Of a stretch of DNA of 64,000 nucleotides, positions 10,756 to 24,000 are shown one piece after another (position 1 is the stretch's first letter; each line of letters begins with the position of its first letter). The notes below the pieces were generated by a model. It was given only the letters and a program-made list of their open reading frames with translations, did no database searches and was not told the origin of the DNA. The stretch comes from Viscum album. Taxonomy: Eukaryota > Streptophyta > Magnoliopsida > Santalales > Viscaceae. The translations under genes and the position numbers were made by a program. The stretch lies in assembly GCA_963277665.1 (NCBI GenBank), contig OY728143.1, positions 231,623,591 through 231,687,590 on the forward strand, in the 5' to 3' direction.

Positions 10756-12439
10756 TGACGCATGCCTGTCGTGGGGCGTGGAAAAACAAAATTTTATTTA
10801 CTTATGTATAGTATAGAAGTTGATGATATGTAGTCATTCGAAGAGGTGTGCGCACAAAACAAGTTTGTCACTTTTTGTTGGTTTTCTAAAAAAAGATTGG
10901 TTTTAATTAATTAGAATGACTATGAGGGAAACAAACAAAAGAAATTGATTGATTTTAACAAATGATAAAGACGGTGATCGGATTGGGTTCGTCTAGACCT
11001 AGTGTTGTGCCATCATGGTTTCCAAATTTTATATCTTCTTCTTCCTTAAACTGGTAAGAGATAGATTCATCTACCGAGTCCTCTCTCTCCCTTAGTCAGA
11101 TAGATGTGATGAGATTTTTCTTTCTAAAACCTTAGACTGGTTTATCCTCCTTCCAATGTGCTTAGGCTGTAGAAGGTCTCTTGATTAATTAGAGCAATCC
11201 CAGACCTGGAATTGTTGTTCCCTAATAAACCAAGATTTCGACATACAATCCTACACACATTCTTGACAACCGCTGAGAAATCACAACCCAACTCTAATCT
11301 TGTTCCACCGTATACAAATTAGGATTTGGTGGAGGGAGATGTGATCATCGACTAAAGCTATTTATAATTTTATAATAAAAAACATAACACTACCGCATTT
11401 GAAATTTAATACCGAATTAATAATTGAAACCATTATAAAAAAGACGAAGAAATTTTATTCATTTCATGCACAAAAAATCAAAAACAACACATAGGTCCAG
11501 CCTCCCCTCTTTCCGATCACTCAAATGAAACTACCCCTCTATAGATGGGGTAAGCGAGATGATGCGGGAGAGGAGAGACATTTTAAATTAAAGAAAAATA
11601 AAAGGATTAAATATAATGATGCTGAAGATAAATTTCCCAGAGTTCCTTTTGGATTCCTCCTGTCTCCAATTGTGGTGTCCCAGAAGGACTATGAAGGAAT
11701 ATGGGATGCTAGGAGGAGGAGGAGCTCTCCTCCTTTTATAGCCAGATTATTGTTCTCCATATGTTGTCGCGTTTTGGACCCAATAAATGACCTCATCACA
11801 CATTGAGACCTTTATAAATGTTGTTCATAATTTTCTTGGTCGTTTCCCCTCAAACGATCAGCGGATTTGGACATGTATTTCGTGAGTTATGTCCGTTTTA
11901 CTATGAGAAGTTATTCTGTCTAGTCAGACTCTCCAAAACGCCAAACTCCGGAATAGGAAGCTTTAATGGACCATCATCTGGCCAAATACAGTGGCATTTA
12001 CATAATAAAAGTTGTTCTCAAACTCCTTGCACATCCACCCACATAATATCACAACATTTGGGCCCAACATGAATGAGTTATGGATCCCACACCCAAACTA
12101 TGCAAAAATGAAAAACAGTTTTATTTCTCCCACTTGTGAGATTCTTTTGAGCTTCCATATGACCGATTAAACTTTAAGTCCAAAACTATTAAATGAATTC
12201 CTCGATATGTAGAATCTTGAAAAGAAAGAATTTTTCAATTTGGATTAGTTTAGATAATGTTATGGAGAAATACAGAAACAATTTAAAACTGTTAAAAATC
12301 CAAAATGGCCCATTTTTACTATTAAGCTCAAAATAACACCAAAATCATAACTATGAAACAATTAATCTTAGAGGAACACTGTTTTCAGTTTAAAACAATG
12401 ATATTAAATATAAATTAATTGAAAAAATTTTCTCTATCA
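10756..12439 (-). repeat. G2 LTR, plus-strand right copy (5' LTR of the element)
   Basis: 1684 bp, beginning TGACGCATGCC and ending TCTCTATCA on the + strand. It is colinear with 4583-6265. On the + strand small frames at 11525-11806 and 11818-12072 fall here and are not genes. Confidence 0.9.
11732..11740 (-). promoter_or_regulatory. TATA box in G2 5' LTR
   Basis: TATAAAAGG on the - strand, about 700 bp inside the LTR in the element's orientation. This is the copy that would drive G2 transcription. Confidence 0.6.
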
Positions 12440-12444
12440 GGCTC
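12440..12444. repeat. Target site duplication of G2, right copy (GGCTC)
   Basis: Exact partner of 4578-4582. Confidence 0.85.
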
Positions 12445-12567
12445 ATGGGATAGTGGTCTAGGATAAGAAAAATTACAGGCCATGGAGGGTTTTGAGAAGG
12501 AGAAAATGATATGATATGAGGTAGGATATGTGATTATTATACTCTTTACTAAATACTAATAGTCACT
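12445..12567 (+). pseudogene. G1 internal fragment between G2 and G3
   Basis: A 123-bp island of G1 left between two insertions. By position it encodes the end of gag or start of protease. Joined to 24761 it gives IFESFHH, where the Ty3 protease motif LFDSGASHSF would be expected, so G3 appears to have landed in the protease active-site region. Confidence 0.5.
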
Positions 12568-12572
12568 ATTTT
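12568..12572. repeat. Target site duplication of G3, left copy (ATTTT)
   Basis: ATTTT precedes the G3 LTR and recurs exactly at 24756-24760. Confidence 0.85.
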
Positions 12573-14114
12573 TGTAACACCCCATGATTCCATGATATGT
12601 TTCGCTTTGAATAATGCAATTGCTTGTGTTGTACGCAACATGAAGTTTTAACACACCACGACCAATCAAAATGGTTGTTATGAATAATAATACCCACTTT
12701 TTGTTATTTTCTAAATTTTATTTTTTTTAAATGGACTTGATTTTTGGATTCGGAATATCAAAATTATCTTAGGGTGAATTTTTGGTATTTTTCTGAAAAC
12801 ATTCAATTTTTTATAAATAGTGAAAAACACTACATTATAGTTTAAAACTGACTTTTTATTTAAATAACTAGTTAATTTATTTAAATTTATGTTAGGTAAA
12901 AATATATACATAATACTTATATATGTTCAATGTAATTTATTGGAGTAAATTTACAATAATATTAGATAAATAAAATTTTATTGAACATCCAACCATCTTT
13001 TACCCACCTTCTTGGAGCATTTGGAAATTTGTATAAAACATAATTTTAACACTTCTGTGAGTTTAATTTCAAATATCCAAGAGACATGGTTTAAATCATT
13101 AAGTAAAAGTTGGTTAAATAAGATGAAAATTATTTTTGGTGAATATTATCTTTTGACTTTTATTTACCACGGTTAAAAGTTAATAGGTTAATTAAATATA
13201 AAAATGATATTATAATTGCCCTAACACATGTCATAATTGTATTAGATTAGTGTAATTCGACCAAAATCAACCTTAGGATTAAAATATGATCTTTTGGGTC
13301 CACATGGATTAGATTAGGACATTTATTATAATTGTATTTATAGAAGAGTTAAAAGCATTAACGTCAATGTTTAATAACTAAACCATTTTTAATATACGAT
13401 TATACATAAGATAAATTTGACTATAAATATTCATTAGAAATATATAAATATTTCCTAAAAAATGGTATTTTATTTATATGTTTTATACATTAAATACTCA
13501 AATTTATTTATGACACAATGATGATGCAATAATTACCTTGTTAATAAATGATTAAAAATTTGATATTATATATATCCAAATAAATGTAAATTGTGACTTC
13601 TGATGAATTAAATTAATTTTATTGATTAATATTACATTTTTTGGTTTCTTAAATTATTATTTTTTAAGTAATCATGTTTTTAAAACTATTACAAAATCAA
13701 TTAATAAATAGTGTCATCATTGACATAAATGAATTTTTTTAAAACAATTCTATATTATTAAATGATATAATTGTCCTAAAACTCTATGGTTCGGCCAAAG
13801 GACTTATATAATAATATATATGTCATTAATGAACCAAATTGGGTTCTATTGGTATTTTATTGTAATATTATTAACCATATAATATAATATTACAAGAATA
13901 CATAGTAAACGTTAAACTATTTAACTAAGAGTTAAATCTAACAGATAAGGTTAATATGGTGACCTAAACCTATCTAAAACCTATTGGTTGAGAGTTTTTC
14001 GACCCATAACCCCCTTAACCTCAAAATAAAAAATTTTGTATCCATTATAAACCGAATATGATTGTATAACAAAATAATATTTCATGCTTTTCCTAAAGTG
14101 ACCATCACTTCTCT

Positions 14115-14122
14115 TATAAAAG
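14115..14122 (+). promoter_or_regulatory. TATA box in G3 5' LTR
   Basis: TATAAAAG about 1.54 kb into the LTR. The matching site in the 3' LTR is TATAAATG at 22564-22571. It is followed by a C/T-rich tract, typical of plant LTR promoters. Confidence 0.65.
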
Positions 14123-14435
14123 GGTACTTCTCCTTCTCTCAAAATCACACCTCCAGAGCCATTTTTCTCGGCCAAACCCTACTAAAATATCCTCCCAACT
14201 ACCCTAACATATACCTATAGGCCTTATGTTGATTATAAAGCCATCCTATTGAACCTTTTTTATCAAATCCAATGGAAACACACGAAGAGGAGGTAATAAT
14301 TTCAAAAATTATTTCAAAGTTATTTTCTTCTTCCACGTCCTCTTTCATTGATATAACCATAAAAAAATAATAACTCCTCTAAATTATACATACTGTGATT
14401 TTATTATAAATATGGTAAAACCATCTTCATTATTA

Positions 14436-14720
14436 TATCCATCCTATGAATGACAAGTCACCATATGTGCGTACGTATGACTTACATCTCCACGTCGTGG
14501 TGTAGTTTGTTATTCAAACACTTCATTATTTGGATGGGTATAATATTGAGTATAACTGTTGTAAATAATAAATATAATTTTTTAAGGATTATGTGTATAT
14601 GATATACCATCCAATTACATATGATTCCACCATAAATAAAATGGTATTATCTCTTGTGCGTATGTACAGATTACAGTCTCCACGAATACGATGAGATTCA
14701 TTCCCCATCGTAAACATTCA
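14436..14720 (+). repeat. Two copies of the 187-bp LTR repeat in G3 5' LTR
   Basis: Cores GTGCGTACGTATGACTTAC (14467) and GTGCGTATGTACAGATTAC (14656) are each followed by a TCTCCACG block. The spacing is 189 bp. The same cores occur in G4 and G5 and in the G3 3' LTR. Confidence 0.7.
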
Positions 14721-16313
14721 AGAATAATTTTCATTTTAAGATAAAAAATAATGTTTAAAAACATAATATCATTTTGGATATGAATAAAATACATCCTATC
14801 GATAATAAACATGTCTTATGTAACCATGCATATAAAGGAAAAAGAATCAGTTAACCCAAGAAAAAATGATACTACAGAAATATTATTAATAAAGAAATAT
14901 TAGAAGATCATATATGATTTTATATTTATGTATGTGGTTCATGTTTAATTTAATAACAATGATTTACCTATTATATAGAAATTTTACTTACCCTCTATCA
15001 ATGAAAGGTACAAGGTCAGGGTTAATTTTACTATCTCTTTTTTATCAGAGGTTGTTTATAAGTGAGTATCTACTAGGACGTCATTATCATCCACATCCGT
15101 GTTTCATGAAAATATATTTCAAAATATTTTTAATATTTCCTAGACTATGTGTTATAGTAATTTATACCCTTGTATTACTTTTTATAAGATTTTTATAAAG
15201 GAATCATTCCATCGTTTTCCAAAAAAGGTCATTTATAACCATTTCGACAGAATAAACGAAATAATGGTTTTTTAACTTATACAACCGGCATAGCTATTTT
15301 CCATCATTATAAAATGTTTAAAGATTACATTACATGATTATAATAATATTTCAAAAATAAATGTTTTCTTTTATAATTATTTTATGTTTGATGGTTTAAA
15401 TATAGAAATATATATTTCTTTCAAATATTTTTCATTTCATCTATGTCAATGTCCTTTGAAGGATTTTAAACTTGTTTGAAGTTTACCTTTTATGATATAA
15501 ATCATCAATATTTTATGGAAGGTTTTGTGATATTATTTATATTTGATTTTTTTTCTTTATACCATTCATGATTTAGGGATAAATTATTTACATTTCATAT
15601 GCAAGTTTTAATACTGATTTTTATGTTATGCTTAAACCTTTTAATATGAGTAATGCATTGGACTTAGTAAGTGATGGGTAGAGCCCGCTATAGCTCCAAG
15701 ATTCATCCGTATGTATTGTGAGACAAAATAGTGTGTTGGAACAAGGTCTTGAGAAAATCTTATTTTAATCTTGGCATAAGGCCTTGACAACATGGTTATG
15801 AAGTCTGTCATTATGCATTCCATCATTGTGAAATTGGCTATTTGGTATTACATGTGATTATTCGACTAGTAGAATACCCATGTCAATAAGTAAATGAAAT
15901 TATTTGATTTATCATTTCCATATTTTTCTGATTTTTAGGTTTAAAAGGAATGTGTTTTAATCTTATACATTTCCTTAAAACGTTTATGCTAATTTATGAA
16001 AGTTTCTGCTATATTATTATCCTTACTGAGCATCTGATTTCACAACTTTATTATGTTATATTTTTCCTAGGATACAAAGAAGAATATTATGATTAACCTG
16101 TACGAAATAGGATAAGGGATAAGAGTGTGTTCAAAGGGGAAATAATGATTTTGTTTTTTGTTATTTGACGATGTAATGAAAAACTTATGTATGTATCTAG
16201 TACTTCTAAGGGTACTAATATAATCATTCATTTGAGACATGATGTTTTTTGATCATGCCAATGTTATGTAATAACACACCAACTATGGGTAACTGGGGTC
16301 AGGGAGTTATAGT

Positions 16314-16325
16314 TGGTATTAGAGG
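16314..16325 (+). other. G3 primer binding site (initiator Met tRNA type)
   Basis: TGGTATTAGAGG begins 2 nt after the 5' LTR and matches TGGTATCAGAGC at 10 of 12 positions. Confidence 0.8.
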
Positions 16326-16814
16326 AAGTTTACTTCAATCATTGGAATCTAGATTTAGAAAAAACACTGATTAGAGAAAACTACCATAATATAGACATTG
16401 AATATTTGTATAGAAGAACTTCCTAGAATTTTGGTAATGTAGAGATTTTGTGTGTTTTCCAAGAAATATATCCCTGTCTGGAAATGCTTAGGTAGAGGTA
16501 GCTCTACAATAGATGTACATAGGAGTGAAAACTCCAACAAGGAGTTTCAGGGTTGACCTCGGGTATCCTGGTACATGACAACAGGCCTTGATGCACTCTT
16601 GGTTATGAAACTCCCGAGGGATATGAGTAGGATAATTCACATTTTCTTCACAAATCATTATGAATGATTTATGAGTATATACCTCCTAAAATAAAAAAAA
16701 TTTATGATTAAGGATTGTATCCATAAACTGTTCAATTTATGTTAAGTGTTTTACATGTTTTGGAATTAAGTATTACGATTCATAATGTAATCTAGTGTAT
16801 TACATTATATAGAA
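16326..16814 (+). other. G3 leader before gag
   Basis: Non-coding leader of 489 bp between primer site and the first gag ATG. No other signal is seen. Confidence 0.5.
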
Positions 16815-17870
16815 ATGGCGTATAGTGGAAGGAATGGAAACCATATCAATTCACGTAATCTATGTAGGGAAAACCCTCTTACTCAAGATAATTATAGTGG
16901 ACCTGGTGATGCAACTGGTGTTGATCACCTTATCACAATAATGGGACAACTCAATCAGGTAATGAATAATAACCTTACCCATATGAAGCACCCTAATCCA
17001 CAATGCAGAGGATCAATGTCAGACCGCTTAATGATCCAACAAACACCGACATTCAACGGGACCACAAATACAATTGTAGCTAATAAGGGGATAAGTTCCT
17101 TAGAGAAAATATTTCATGCTTTGGGGAGTAGAAAATGGGAAGAAGATGTCAGGGAAGTTTGTCACCTCACAGGAGATGAAAATCAATGGTGGTCATTATC
17201 TCAAAACAAAAAGGGGGATGACGAAGTATAAAATATGAAATAGAGGGATTTAAAAGAGATTTTCATAGAAAAATACATTCCTCGTGACCATCGAGAAGAT
17301 ATGGAAATACCCTTTCTGTGTCTTAGGAAAAAGGGGGATGAGAATGTCGCAATGTATGAGGATAACATTACAAGTTTAACAATGCATGCAGTAGATTATA
17401 TACATAACCCAAGGATTAAGATTGATCGATTATTTGATGTTTGAAAACCATTTCTCTACCACGAAAGAATCTCACAATCCTTATCATCATAAAAATATAT
17501 TTTCCCATGTGATATCAAGATAGAAAAGTAATTCTTTAAGTATTATGTATTTAATGAAATGAAAGAGTAGAAGAGACCTGTTGAACTCTCTGGAAATGGA
17601 AATAATAGGAAGAAGGGAAATGTTGAATATCCATCATGTAGTAAATGTGGTGCGAAACACCCCAGTACTTGCCTAAGGATAATGAGAGTATTTTACAATT
17701 ATGGTGTAAAAGGCCACCAAGATCACGATTTCAAGGGAATGAAAGAGGTTGTCAATGTTTAATGATACAATTTTAGAGAAAAGGGGAATTATGCAAATGA
17801 ATGTCCAAAGAGCCAAGTAAAATTACCTCATAAAAGGACATCGGAGAAAGGACAAGCTTATGTGATCACT
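16815..17870 (+). pseudogene. G3 gag, interrupted by stops
   Basis: An ATG at 16815 opens a 138-residue frame beginning MAYSGRNGN; after its stop the same frame continues with interruptions. The central Gag core shows near 17090-17360 (AxxWW-like DENQWWSL, then RDLKEIFIEKYIPRDHRE). Degraded zinc knuckles follow: CSKCGAKHPSTC at about 17637, then knuckle-like FYNYGVKGHQDHDF and NFREKGNYANECPK, each short of key Cys or His. At least six in-frame stops break it. Gag would assemble the particle and bind RNA. Confidence 0.7.
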
Positions 17871-18400
17871 ACTACTGTGGTTGATGCTCATAAAGACATG
17901 GTGGCAGGTTATTTAAAGGTTTCCTCATGTTTATCTAATTCATTATTTGATTCTAGATCATCTCATTGTTTTATATCTTCCCATTTTTCTACCAAAATTA
18001 CATATTTCTAATTTTATTTAACAAGGGAGTTGTCATTCAAAACGTATAAGGGAATTGCCCTTACAATAATGTTTTATGAATCAGTTCCCATTAGGGAATA
18101 TAAATGTTATTTATCTGCTGATCTCATCATCATACCCATGATTTAATTTTATATAAACCTTGGTATAGATTGGATTTTGGACCATGATGCAAAAATTTAT
18201 TGTGAGAAGAAGGAGGATACAATTGTCGATGATGATATGGAGTAACTAATCTTTAGACCTGAAACATCACAACCTGATTCTTTTCTAGATCCACCCCCAG
18301 TAGCTCTACTAAATTAAATTACCAGGGACGAAGAGAATTAAATAACTATGGGTGAGGAAAGTAATGTTCGAATAGAAGAATAACCTATAATACAAGAATA
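17871..18400 (+). pseudogene. G3 protease remnant
   Basis: The frame that ends gag continues into LFDSRSSHCF at about 17946-17975, matching the retropepsin motif LFDSGATHSF with the Gly changed to Arg. Downstream DWILDHDAKIYC (about 18170) matches the DWL...AxIDC motif at the end of Ty3 protease. Stops occur between them. Confidence 0.65.
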
Positions 18401-19070
18401 TGTTGATGTGTATCTAGAGTATTTACCTGGAAATCCCCCAAAATGAAAAATTCAGTTTTCCATTGATTTAATTACTGGTTTAAGGCCCATTTCAATGACC
18501 CATTATAGAATGACCACTATGGAATTAGTGGTTTAAAATAAACAAATAGAGTAATTGAGTATTAAAGAATTTATTCACCATAGTGTTTCTCCATGGGGAA
18601 CCCCTATTCTTTTTGATAAGAAGAAAGATGAATCTTTGAGGTTGTGCATTGACTACAGGGGATCAATTCTATAACAATAAAGAATAAGTATCCCCTAACA
18701 TGAATTTAGGATCTATTCGACCCACTTAATGGAGATCAATATTTTTCAAAGACTGAACATCGATCTGGATATCATCAGTTGTGTGTGAAGAAGGAAGACA
18801 TTTAGAAAACAACATTTCGAACCAGGTATGTGCATTACGAGTTTATATTAATGCCTTTTAGACTGACTAATGCACTCTCTTTTTTTCATGGATCTAATGA
18901 ATATAGTTTTCAAAGAAAATTTTGATGACTTCATAATAGAATTTATTTATGATATCTTGGAATACTAAAAAATCTTCGAAGATAATGAAAATAACTTGAG
19001 CACTATTTTGAAAACCCTCAGTAGAAATAAATTATAAGGTATGTTTAGAAAGTGTGAATACTAGATTCAG
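18401..19070 (+). pseudogene. G3 reverse transcriptase remnant
   Basis: Motifs in order: the IDLITGLRPIS segment near 18465, [17 protein letters not shown] near 18570-18610, LRLCIDYRG at about 18640, a frame change, then the catalytic region as FIYDIL near 18945 (family FIDDIL), so an active-site Asp is lost. It ends at about 19070 with RKCEY, the start of the thumb region. The following connection segment is absent. Confidence 0.75.
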
Positions 19071-19440
19071 AAAATTTATAGTGATGCTTCAAAGAAAGGA
19101 CATTGTTGTGTCCTTATGGAGAATGATAGAGTTACTGCCTATGCATCACGACAGAAAAAATTCATTAACAAAACTATCCCACTCATGATCTTGAGTTAGC
19201 AGTTGTAATATTTTTTTGAAGAATTAGAGACACTCTGTCTATGGTGAAAAGTGTGAGATGTATACCGATGAAAAGATCTAGAAGTATATTTTCTCACAAA
19301 AAGAACTCAACATGAGGCAAAGATAATGACTTGAACTACTCAAATATTATGATTTCACTATACACTACCACCCGAGGAAGGCAAATAAGGTAGAAGATGC
19401 TCTGAGAAGAAAGGATCATAGAGTTTTGAACTAGATGAGA
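19071..19440 (+). pseudogene. G3 RNase H remnant
   Basis: YSDASKKGHCCVLMENDR (about 19077) is the start of Ty3 RNase H. Later the HYHPRKANKVEDAL-like segment (about 19365-19400, in a shifted frame) is its end. The middle needs frame changes. RNase H would degrade the RNA strand of the hybrid. Confidence 0.7.
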
Positions 19441-21003
19441 GTTGAAAGGGATCCTATGTTCTTGGATCTAGTAAATATGGATATGGTAATAATCATGGAA
19501 GGTGAAACATCAATACTATTTCAAATGGTAGTTAAAACATCATTACTATAAAGGATAAAAATAAATTAGACTGATGATGAGGAGTTTCAAAAGAAAATTA
19601 ATGCAGTGAATGAAGGGAGATTGATCGACTTCTTATATGATTATGGGGTTTAGATATTTGGGAAGAGACATTTTGTTCTTGATATACCTAATCTAAAAAT
19701 GGAATTTTTGGATGATGACCATAGCTCCAATTTCCCTATACACCTTGGTAGCACTAAGAAGTATAGAGATTTGAAGGAACATTTTTGGTTGGACAACATG
19801 ACGAGGGATATTGATGATTATGTGTCAAGATATATGGTTAGTCAACATGTTATGGTTGGAATAAAACATCCTATAAGAGTCATGCAACCTCTTCCAATAC
19901 CTAAGTGGAAATGGGATGATATTATGATAGACATTGTCATAGGACTACCAAAGAATCCTAGAAGGAATAATGCAATATGGGTCATTGTTGGTTGTCTTGC
20001 CATTTAATCAAATTTTCTTTCTTTTAGATAATATTTACTACTTGACCATTTAGCAATACTATATATTAATGAAGTTATAATACATCATGGAGTACCACTA
20101 TCTATTGTTTCTGATCATGATCACCGTTTTACATCAAGATTCAGTAGAAGTCTTAAAAAGGCCTTGGATACAGAACTTTGTTTGAGCACTGTATAACACC
20201 CTCGAACTGATGGGAAATTGGAATGGACTATTCACACCTTAGATGACATGTTGTGATCTTTCACACGTTACTTTCATTGTATGTGGGATCAATATTTACC
20301 TCTGGTATAATTTTCCTATAACAATAGCTTTCATACAGGTATTTAAATGGCACCATATGATGCGTTATATGGAAAGAGATGTCATACAATAACTTGTTGG
20401 AATGATGTTGGTGAAAGAATACTCTTAGGACCCAAACATGATTAGGAAACAATGACAAAGGATAAGATTATCCAAACCCACATCAATGAAAATCAAAGTA
20501 GGAAAAAGTTCTATGCCGATAAATGAAGGAGATATTTGGAATCTCAAGTAGGTGATATTGTTTTCTCGAAGGTATCTTCATGGAAGGGTGTTATAAATTT
20601 CGGTAAGAAGGGTAAATTATGTCCCAGGTACATCAAAACATTCTAAATTCTAGAACGAATTGGAGTTTTAGCCTACTGTTTGGCAATGCCACGAAGTCTC
20701 TCCATAGTTCATGATGTTTTCCACGTATCATTATTGAGAAAATATATCCCTGGCCCAACACATGTACTCACCTATATAGAAATAAAACTACAACATGACC
20801 TATCTTATTGCGAAGAGCCTATCAGAATTCCTGATACTAGAGAACAAGTGTTGAGAAATCGGAAAACTCTTCAGGTGAAAGTTCTTTTGAGAAATCATAA
20901 GATGGAAGATGCAACGTGGGAACCGGGGGGAACATATGATGGAGAACCACCCAAATCTCTTTATATAATAATATTCCAGAAATTTCATGAAGAATTTATC
21001 TGA
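19441..21003 (+). pseudogene. G3 integrase with chromodomain-like C-terminus
   Basis: The N-terminal zinc finger keeps His (HSSNFPIHLGSTKKYRDLKE, 19738 onward), but both Cys of the second pair are lost (SRYMVSQHV). The catalytic core starts with PKWKWDDIMIDIVIGLP at about 19900 and continues with stops. A 107-residue open frame at 20680-21003 holds the C-terminal part: VHDVFHVSLLRKYIPGP, then EEPIRIPDTREQVLRNR and a chromodomain-like VKVLLRNHKMEDATWEP. That ending is characteristic of Del/Tekay chromoviruses. In active relatives it guides insertion into heterochromatin. Confidence 0.8.
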
Positions 21004-21015
21004 AGGAGGGGAGAA
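21003..21015 (+). other. G3 polypurine tract
   Basis: AAGGAGGGGAGAA directly precedes the 3' LTR. It is well preserved and marks the plus-strand primer site. Confidence 0.85.
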
Positions 21016-24000
21016 TGTAACACCCTGGGTTTCCACAGTATGTTTCCCTTTGAATAATGCAATAGCTTGCATTGCATGCAACTTAGATTTTTAACACACC
21101 ATGACCAATAAAACTAACCATTATGAATATTAATATAGAATTTTTTAAAACTTATAAATTAGATATTTCCAAATGGACTTGATTTTTGGATTTGAAGTAT
21201 CAAAATTAGCTTAGGGTGAATTTTTGGTATTTTTCTCAAAACATTCAATTTTTGACGAATAGGGAAAAACACCGCGTTATTGTTTAAATCAAAATTTTTA
21301 TATAAATAATTATTTATCTTATTTAGAATTTATATTAGGTAAAAATAGATACATAATATCTATATATGTTCAATTTAATTCATTAACGTAATTTTATAAT
21401 AATATTAAATATATAAAATTTTATTGAACGTTTTACCGTTTTACCCACCTTCTACGAGAATTTGAAAATTTGCAAAAAACATAATTTTAATGCTTTAGTG
21501 AGTTGAATTTAAAAAATATGAGATTCGCGGTTGGCATCAGTAAGTAAAAGTTTGTTCAATAAGATGAAAATATATTTTTGGTCAATAATAACTTTTGACT
21601 TTTATTTACCACGTTTACAAGAAAATATTTAAATTATAGGTAAAAATGATATTATAAATACCCTAAAACATGTCATAATTCATTTGGATAAGTGTATTTC
21701 GAACCAAATAAACCTTATTAATAAAATATGATCATTTTGGTCCACTTATATTACATTAGTACATTTATTATTTTTTTTTATTTATAGAAAAGTTAAAAGT
21801 TTTAAATTCCATGTTTAATAACTAAACCATCTTTAATATAGGGTTATACATAAGATAAATAAGACTATAAATATTAATTATAAATAAAATAATATTTCTT
21901 ACATAATTTTATTTTATTTATAATTCATTGATATCAAATAATTAAATTTATTTGCGACACAATGATGATGTATTAATTACGTTATTACTGAAAGATTAAA
22001 ATAATTGATATTATAAATATCCAAATAAATGTAAATTAGGACTTATGATGAATTCCACTAATTTTGTAGACTAATATGCCATGTTAGGGTTTCTTAAATT
22101 AAATTTTTCCTGATTTAATCATGTATTTATGACTTCTAAAAAATTCGATTACTAAATATTGTCAAAATTGACATAAATGAGTTTTTAAAACAGATACTAT
22201 ATTATTAAATGATATAATAGCCCTAAAAATATAATGTTTGTCCAAATGACTTATATATTAGTAGATATATCAATAATTACCCACTTGGGATTCTCTAGTC
22301 ATTTTATATTAAAATTATTAACGATATAATATAATAATACAATAATACACGGTAAAAGATACACTCTTTATCTAAGAGTTAAATCTAAAAGATATGGCTA
22401 ATATGGTGGCCTAAACCTGTCCAAAACCTATTGGATGAGAGGTTTTCGACCCATCCACACCTTATAATTGAAATAAATTATTATGGAGAAATTATAAACT
22501 GAATATTATTTTATAATAAAATAATATTTTAGGATTGATTCCTAAAGTGACCCTCACCTCTCTTATAAATGTGTATTTCCCCTTATCTCAAAATAACACC
22601 TCCAAAGCCATTTGATTTGGCCAAACCTGGCTCAAGTATTTTTCTAACTACCCTCCCTTAGACATAGTGGCCTTACTTTGATCATAAATCCATCATAATT
22701 AGCCCTTTTGATCAAATAAAAATGAAACACATGAAGATGAGGTAAAAAATTCACACGTTTTTCAATGTTCTTTTTTTCTTCCACTTCCTCTTTATTTTTT
22801 ATTCCCATAAAAAAAATAACTATAGTAACATAGACATACTAGTGTGTTATTATAAATATGGTAAAACCATATTAAATGTTATATCCATCCTATTCATGAC
22901 AAGTCACCATTCATGTGTACGTATGGTTTACCCTCTCCATGTCGTGGTGTAGGTTGTTATTTAGACACTTCATTTTTTAGATGGGTATAATAATGACTAT
23001 AACTGATGTAAATAATAAATATAACATGTTATGTATTATGTGTATATTATATACCAACCAAATACAAACAATTCCTCCATCAATAGAATGGTATTATCAC
23101 TCGGTCGAACTTACTGATTACTATCTCCATGAATGCGATGAGATCCATTTACCTTCGTAACCATTCAAGAATAATTTTTATTTTATGATTAAAAATAATT
23201 TTTAAGAACATAATATCATTCTGTATATGAGTCAAATATATCCTATCCATAACAAACATGTCTTATATAACCAATCATATAAATGAAAACGAATCAGTTA
23301 ACACCCGAAATAATGATACTATTGAAATATTATTAACAAAGAAATATTAGAAGATCACATATGATATCATATTTATGTATGTGGATTTTTTATAATTTAA
23401 TAACAATTATTTACCTATTATTCAGGAGGTTAACGTACCCTCTATCATGAAAAAGTACAAGGTAAGGGATAATTTTACAATCTTTTTTTTATCCGAGGTT
23501 GTTTATATGTGAGTATCTACTGGGACCTCTTTATCATCCACATCTGTGTTTCTTAAAATTGTATTTCAAAATATTTTTACTACTTACTAGACCACGGGTT
23601 AAAGTAATTTATACCCTTGTTTGACTTTTTACAAGGTGTTTATAAAGAAAAATTTCCGTCATTTTCCATACAAGGTCCTTTAGGACCTTTTTGACAAAAT
23701 TAAGGAAAGAATGTTTTTAACTTATACGGTGGGTGCGGTCATTTTCTGCCATTATAACACCTTTGAAGATTCCCTTACAAGATTATAAGAACATTTCCAA
23801 AATAAATGTTTTCTTTTATAATTATGTGACATTTAAATGGTTTCAAAATCGAAAGAGGTATTTCTTTCAAATAGTTTTTATTTCCTCTATGTCACCATCC
23901 TTTGATGGATTTTAAACATGGTTGAAGTTTCCTATTATGATACAAATATTCCATATTGTATTGATGGTTTTGGGATATGTTTGGCTGTGGATCTATTATT

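Larger units (their letters stand above)
4583..12439 (-). mobile_element. G2: Athila-like Ty3 element with gag and protease only, antisense
   Basis: Two LTRs of 1683 and 1684 bp enclose 4490 bp of internal sequence that reads on the - strand. Order on that strand: LTR (12439-10756), Asp-tRNA-type primer site, gag, aspartic protease, an unassigned C-terminal stretch, about 1.6 kb of non-coding sequence with repeated polypurine motifs, then LTR (6265-4583). No reverse transcriptase, RNase H or integrase remnant is visible, and there is no room for them. This layout resembles the non-autonomous class called TR-GAG, which depends on a partner element. By eye the LTRs are roughly 85-90% identical, so it is younger than its host G1 but not recent. 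Confidence 0.85.
12573..16311 (+). repeat. G3 5' LTR (3739 bp)
   Basis: Starts TGTAACACCC and ends GGGAGTTATA, a decayed inverted copy of the start. It aligns along its whole length with 21016-24755. TATA box at 14115. Two copies of a degenerate repeat about 189 bp apart lie at about 14440-14530 and 14610-14720. Confidence 0.9.

Noticed and set aside
5348..12072. Open frames at 5348-5587, 5528-5812, 11525-11806 and 11818-12072
   Set aside because: They fall inside G2 LTRs, and the pairs at equivalent places differ by frameshifts, as expected for non-coding repeats.
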